From Oceanospirillum sp048265165 (GTDB lineage Bacteria > Pseudomonadota > Gammaproteobacteria > Pseudomonadales > Halomonadaceae), in assembly GCF_048265165.1 (NCBI RefSeq), contig NZ_JBLXCD010000004.1, positions 1 to 64,000 of the forward strand: a stretch of 64,000 nucleotides of DNA. Reading direction: 5' to 3'. Positions within the stretch are counted from its first letter, which is position 1, and each line of letters starts with the position of its first letter. Under the pieces are notes generated by a model. The model was given only the letters and a program-made list of their open reading frames with translations, ran no database searches and was not told where the DNA came from. Below are positions 60,272 through 64,000 of the stretch, piece by piece. The position numbers were made by a program, and so were the translations under genes.

Positions 60272-60799
60272 ATGTGCTCGAATTCGGGTAAGAAATCCGC
60301 TGCGCCTCAACGTTTTGGTAGTTGGCAGCAATACAATGGCTGGAAAACAAAACCCAACTATGCGGTAGATCTGAAAAAGCAGATGGCGGAGTGTGAAGCC
60401 AATTACCTTCGTTTACTCAAGTTACTGCCGGATCTCGAGGAAACAGAGCAATGGCACTTTGCCGTTAGTGATGAGGCTCTGCATCTGGGAGAGTTGGTGA
60501 TTAAAGTTACCGAGCGCAGTAAATATACGACGTTACTGCGCATCTTTCAGAAAGACAGCTGGGGGCACTGGTTGCGTCAGCCAGAACTCTCCGTGCGGCT
60601 GTACCATGATGCCCGAATGGCTGAGGTGGTGGGGTATCAGCGGCAGCGTCACTTTGAAGGGCGATATCTTTATCCGAATGATAAAATGCGTCAACCGGAT
60701 GAGAAGCTACAGATCAATCTTTTTCTTGGTGAGTGGCTGGCTCACCTGCAGCGATATGGCCATATTGCTGAGCCGGTGAACCTCACTTTTAACCGCTGA
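60272..60799 (+). CDS. DUF1249 (YqiB-like) protein
   Basis: 175 residues: YAVDLKKQMAECEANYLRLLKLLP at the N-terminus, then VTERSKYTTLLRIFQ and LSVRLYHDARMAEVVGYQR, ending KLQINLFLGEWLAHLQRYG. This is the DUF1249 family found between nudF and cpdA in E. coli (YqiB). No catalytic motif is recognised. Confidence 0.92.
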   Translation: MCSNSGKKSAAPQRFGSWQQYNGWKTKPNYAVDLKKQMAECEANYLRLLKLLPDLEETEQWHFAVSDEALHLGELVIKVTERSKYTTLLRIFQKDSWGHWLRQPELSVRLYHDARMAEVVGYQRQRHFEGRYLYPNDKMRQPDEKLQINLFLGEWLAHLQRYGHIAEPVNLTFNR

Positions 60800-60849
60800 T
60801 CCAGTATATAAAACCACGCTTTCAGCCCCTGAAAGGATACTTAACCGTA

Positions 60850-61656
60850 ATGCCCGTTTCTGTTATTCAGCTTACCGATCTGCATCTTTTTGCCAGCATA
60901 GAGCAGGATTTTAAAGGTCAGAACCCCTGGCAGAATCTGCAAGCCATTCTACAGCAGATAGAGCGGCAGGGGCTGCCGGACATGTTCCTTTTGACTGGAG
61001 ATCTCAGTCAGGATGAAACACCTGAAAGTTATCGAATACTGTCAGAGCGGATGGATGCCGTTGGTGTGCCCTGGCTATGGATTCCCGGCAACCATGATCA
61101 GCCTGAGCTGATGACGCAGTACAGACCTGTTGAGAGTTCTGTTTGTCTGGGTCGTTGGCAGTGGCTGCTACTTAACTCTAACTCTGGCCAGCCCCATGGT
61201 GAACTGTCTGTGCCGACACGGAATCAGTTGCTTGAAATGCTAGCTGCTCCCAGGGCTGAATTTCAGGCTGTGGCGGTACACCATCAGCCTTTATTGGTGG
61301 GGCCGCAACGTCAGGGATTTTTCCATTCAGAGCTGGCTGAACCGGGTCAGGTTGCAGGGATTGACAGTATTCCTCTGCAGGATGACGGCTGGCTTTGGCA
61401 AACGCTTTGTGAGTATCCGCATGTGAAGGCTGTCATCTGTGGGCACGTACACCAGTCGCATCAGATTGAGCGTGATGGCTTGGTTCTCTATACCACGCCA
61501 GCCACGAGCATTCAGTTTGCCCCGCATATCAATAATTTTGAGATTGACTCTCAGGCTCCTGGTTACAGGAATCTTACCCTGCTGGATGACGGTAATATAA
61601 TCAGTAAGGTTGAGCGTCTTAACCTGAACAGTGCTGCTTTTCCTAAGCCTGAATAA
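60850..61656 (+). CDS. cpdA: 3',5'-cyclic-AMP phosphodiesterase CpdA
   Basis: 268 residues with the metallophosphoesterase set: QLTDLHLFAS (DxH), LLTGDLSQDETP (GDxxQD), IPGNHDQPE (GNHD), VAVHHQPLLVG and VICGHVHQSHQI. It hydrolyses cAMP. It follows the DUF1249 gene by 50 bases in the conserved order. Confidence 0.93.
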   Translation: MPVSVIQLTDLHLFASIEQDFKGQNPWQNLQAILQQIERQGLPDMFLLTGDLSQDETPESYRILSERMDAVGVPWLWIPGNHDQPELMTQYRPVESSVCLGRWQWLLLNSNSGQPHGELSVPTRNQLLEMLAAPRAEFQAVAVHHQPLLVGPQRQGFFHSELAEPGQVAGIDSIPLQDDGWLWQTLCEYPHVKAVICGHVHQSHQIERDGLVLYTTPATSIQFAPHINNFEIDSQAPGYRNLTLLDDGNIISKVERLNLNSAAFPKPE

Positions 61657-61918
61657 CGCAACGTTTTTGCATTCAACTGGATCAGAGTTATCTTTTTGAC
61701 GCTTATATTAAAAAGTTATCAATAAATGATTTTAAATAATTTGACGTAATTAAGGATTCCGTTTTAACTACGCCTATTATAATTGCACTCAATGGGGCTG
61801 TTTGCGTCACAGCAGACCTGATAAAAGCTTTGATAAGCTGGTTGCGATAACTGATTTGACTTGAAAAGCCGGCCTGTCAGGGCTTGCTTATGACCTTTAG
61901 TAGGAGTGGATCACAACG

Positions 61919-62830
61919 ATGATATCGCCCGAACGCCTGACTCACCTGAAACAGCTGGAAGCCGAGAGCATCCATATTATTCGGGAAGTAGCTGCTGAGT
62001 TTGATAATCCGGTAATGCTGTACTCAATCGGTAAAGACTCTGCGGTAATGCTGCATCTGGCTCGTAAAGCCTTTTATCCGGGAACACCTCCGTTCCCACT
62101 GATGCATGTTGATACCACGTGGAAATTCCGTGAGATGATCGAGTTCCGCGACAAGATGGCGAAGGAAGCCGGTATGGATCTGATCGTTCATACCAACGAA
62201 GAAGGTCGCGCGGCGAACATCAACCCATTTGATCACGGCAGCCGTAAGTACACCGACGTGATGAAAACCGACGCCCTTAAGCAGGCTCTGAACAAGTACC
62301 GCTTTGATGCAGCTTTCGGTGGTGCCCGTCGTGATGAAGAGAAATCCCGTGCTAAAGAGCGCGTTTACTCTTTCCGTGACAAGTTCCACCGCTGGGACCC
62401 GAAAAATCAGCGCCCTGAACTGTGGAACCTGTTTAATGGCAAGGTGAACAAAGACGAATCAATCCGTGTGTTCCCGCTGTCCAACTGGACGGAGCTGGAT
62501 ATCTGGCAGTACATCTATCTGGAATCAATACCGATTGTGCCGTTGTACTACTCTGCAGAGCGTCCGGTGGTTGAGCGTGATGGCACTCTGATCATGGTGG
62601 ATGATGAACGTATGCCTCTGGCTGACGGCGAAAAGCCGGTACAGCGCTCCGTACGTTTCCGTACGCTGGGTTGTTACCCGCTGACCGGTGCCGTGGAATC
62701 AACCGCAGCAACCCTGCCGGATATTATTCAGGAGATGCTGCTGACCACCACGTCTGAGCGTCAGGGCCGAGTGATCGACCACGATGGCACCGGTTCTATG
62801 GAAGAGAAAAAGCGCGAAGGCTATTTCTAA
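61919..62830 (+). CDS. cysD: Sulfate adenylyltransferase subunit 2
   Basis: 303 residues. PP-loop LYSIGKDSAVMLHLARKAFYPG and FGGARRDEEKSRAKERVYSFRDKFHRWDP; closing MEEKKREGYF is the standard CysD C-terminus. Together with CysN it makes APS from sulfate and ATP for sulfur assimilation. AGGAGTGG lies upstream of the ATG. A REP-like element lies in the 165-base gap before cysN. Confidence 0.97.
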   Translation: MISPERLTHLKQLEAESIHIIREVAAEFDNPVMLYSIGKDSAVMLHLARKAFYPGTPPFPLMHVDTTWKFREMIEFRDKMAKEAGMDLIVHTNEEGRAANINPFDHGSRKYTDVMKTDALKQALNKYRFDAAFGGARRDEEKSRAKERVYSFRDKFHRWDPKNQRPELWNLFNGKVNKDESIRVFPLSNWTELDIWQYIYLESIPIVPLYYSAERPVVERDGTLIMVDDERMPLADGEKPVQRSVRFRTLGCYPLTGAVESTAATLPDIIQEMLLTTTSERQGRVIDHDGTGSMEEKKREGYF

Positions 62831-62863
62831 AGTCAGACTGTAGCGAAACGTGTTTACCCGTAG

Positions 62864-62891
62864 GTCGGATAAGCCGTAGGCGTCATCCGGC
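62864..62891. repeat. REP-like palindrome between cysD and cysN
   Basis: GTCGGAT...ATCCGGC with the inner CCGTAGGCG resembles the REP units of enterobacteria (CGGATAAGGCG...ATCCGG). It lies in an operon gap and may stabilise the upstream mRNA. Confidence 0.65.
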
Positions 62892-62995
62892 AATACGAGA
62901 GTCAGGCTGCCTGGTTTGCGGACCTGATAAAGAATATTAAGTTGGGGCTGAGAGGTTCAGCTAACGTGTTAGCCCCAAGTGAATGAGGACACAAA

Positions 62996-64000
62996 ATGTC
63001 TCACCAATCCGATCTGATTGCGGAAGATATTGAAGCGTATCTGAAACAACATGAACATAAAGACCTGCTGCGTTTTATCACCTGCGGCAGTGTTGATGAC
63101 GGTAAAAGTACTCTGATTGGCCGTTTGCTGCATGACTCCAAAATGATCTATGAAGATCAACTGGCGGCGATTAGTCGTGATAGTAAAAAGAGTGGCACAA
63201 CCGGTGAAGAGATCGATCTGGCGTTACTGGTGGATGGTTTGCAGTCCGAGCGTGAGCAGGGGATTACCATTGATGTAGCATACCGCTATTTTTCCACCGA
63301 GAAGCGTAAGTTCATCATTGCTGATACGCCGGGACATGAGCAGTACACTCGTAATATGGCGACCGGTGCGTCCACCGCATCCCTGGCGATTATTCTGATC
63401 GATGCTCGGCATGGTGTCCTGACTCAGACCCGTCGTCATAGCTTTATCGCCTCTCTGTTGGGTATTAAGCATGTGATCGTTGCTGTCAATAAAATGGATC
63501 TGGTGGATTACTCCCAGGCCCGTTATGACGAGATCGTAGCGGACTATAAAGAATTTGCTAAAGATCTGGATCTGCCGGACACCCGGTTTGTGCCGGTTTC
63601 TGCTCTGAAGGGGGAAAACGTAACCAATAACAGCGAGCTGATGCCTTGGTACACCGAAGCTCCACTGATGGATATTCTGGAAAACGTGGAGGTGAATCAC
63701 GATATCGCACTGGAGAGCCTGCGCTTTCCGGTACAGTATGTGAATCGCCCGAACCTGGATTTCCGTGGTTTCTGTGGCACCGTTGCTGCGGGCTTTGTTA
63801 AGAAAGGCCAGTCGGTTACAGTACTGCCCTCCGGCAAAACCAGTACGGTTAAATCCATCGTCACTTTTGATGGAGATCTGGAACAGGCGCAGCCGGGTCA
63901 AGCCGTAACGGTAACGCTGAATGACGAGATCGATATCTCTCGCGGCGATGTGCTGGTGGAAACCGGTCAGGAAGCAAAAGTAAGCAACAGTTTTAGTGCG
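62996..64000 (+). CDS. cysN: Sulfate adenylyltransferase subunit 1 (5' part)
   Basis: 335 codons lie in the window and the frame continues beyond 64000. A translation-factor-type GTPase: P-loop GSVDDGKSTLIG, switch II DTPGHEQYTRN, NKMD in VAVNKMDLVD, then domain II (VQYVNRPNLDFRGFCGTV). CysN activates CysD with GTP hydrolysis. Whether a CysC (APS kinase) domain is fused at the C-terminus cannot be seen. Confidence 0.96.
   Translation, partial: MSHQSDLIAEDIEAYLKQHEHKDLLRFITCGSVDDGKSTLIGRLLHDSKMIYEDQLAAISRDSKKSGTTGEEIDLALLVDGLQSEREQGITIDVAYRYFSTEKRKFIIADTPGHEQYTRNMATGASTASLAIILIDARHGVLTQTRRHSFIASLLGIKHVIVAVNKMDLVDYSQARYDEIVADYKEFAKDLDLPDTRFVPVSALKGENVTNNSELMPWYTEAPLMDILENVEVNHDIALESLRFPVQYVNRPNLDFRGFCGTVAAGFVKKGQSVTVLPSGKTSTVKSIVTFDGDLEQAQPGQAVTVTLNDEIDISRGDVLVETGQEAKVSNSFSA

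Noticed and set aside
63224..63901. 225-codon reverse frame in cysN
   Set aside because: Antisense to conserved GTPase sequence; shadow.

Overview
The window reads as chromosome of a marine gammaproteobacterium, most likely Oceanospirillaceae-like (Neptunomonas, Amphritea or Marinobacterium type). Reasons: the gene orders corB-ypjD-ffh-rpsP-rimM-trmD-rplS, tadA/mltF/purL, nudF-DUF1249-cpdA and cysD-cysN are gammaproteobacterial, and an ectoine-degradation operon together with a small Gram-negative porin suggests a salt-water heterotroph. The genus is inferred; no rRNA or tRNA gene was recognised.

Layout. 1-3.6 kb: end of a cold-shock gene, a perfect 10 x 7-bp repeat, ytfJ, a dienelactone-hydrolase-family protein and rhlE. 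3.9-10.4 kb (minus strand): ectoine catabolism doeB2-doeD-doeA-doeC plus a periplasmic binding protein. 10.6-20.2 kb: tadA, a three-gene MbnP/MbnH 'metallo-mystery pair' operon with an outer-membrane protein, mltF and purL. 20.3-23.3 kb: an orphan membrane gene between 21-bp direct repeats of the purL terminator, and a chemoreceptor. 23.7-26.4 kb: a bufferin-type operon (DUF2282 precursor, MNIO/DUF692 enzyme, DUF2063 partner, DoxX).

26.5-29.4 kb is the most unusual region. A DUF72 (YecE-like) gene is split by a 1,998-bp element (26742-28739). The element has a 5-bp CTTTG target duplication, TGTG termini with several AACCATAA-type repeats at both ends, and 28-nt hairpin repeats spaced exactly as in a type I-F CRISPR array. 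Removing it with one CTTTG copy restores the DUF72 reading frame. One 32-nt spacer matches the interrupted gene itself at 27 of 32 positions, next to a CC PAM and 48 bp from the insertion point; three of the five mismatches lie at guide positions 12, 18 and 30. This is the signature of RNA-guided Tn7-like (I-F3 CAST) homing, but no tns, tniQ or cas gene is present: it is a miniature, non-autonomous CAST-derived element carrying its own homing guide. Its cargo is a CoiA-like nuclease gene and a truncated antitoxin-like gene, and it also holds a second left end and a second mini-array with an unassigned guide.

29.5-37.9 kb: a DUF1538 membrane protein with PII, CBS and universal-stress proteins, opposite a voltage-gated-type K+ channel; then GNAT, an esterase, corB and ypjD. 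38.2-49.1 kb: housekeeping genes ffh, rpsP-rimM-trmD-rplS, xerD-dsbC, hom-thrC and recJ. 49.5-56.9 kb: a porin, a phytase-like lipoprotein, and cmoM-rsmC-cmoA-cmoB, which covers the downstream steps of tRNA cmo5U/mcmo5U synthesis. 57-64 kb: greB, a Cache chemoreceptor, nudF-DUF1249-cpdA and cysD-cysN (the last cut by the window edge).
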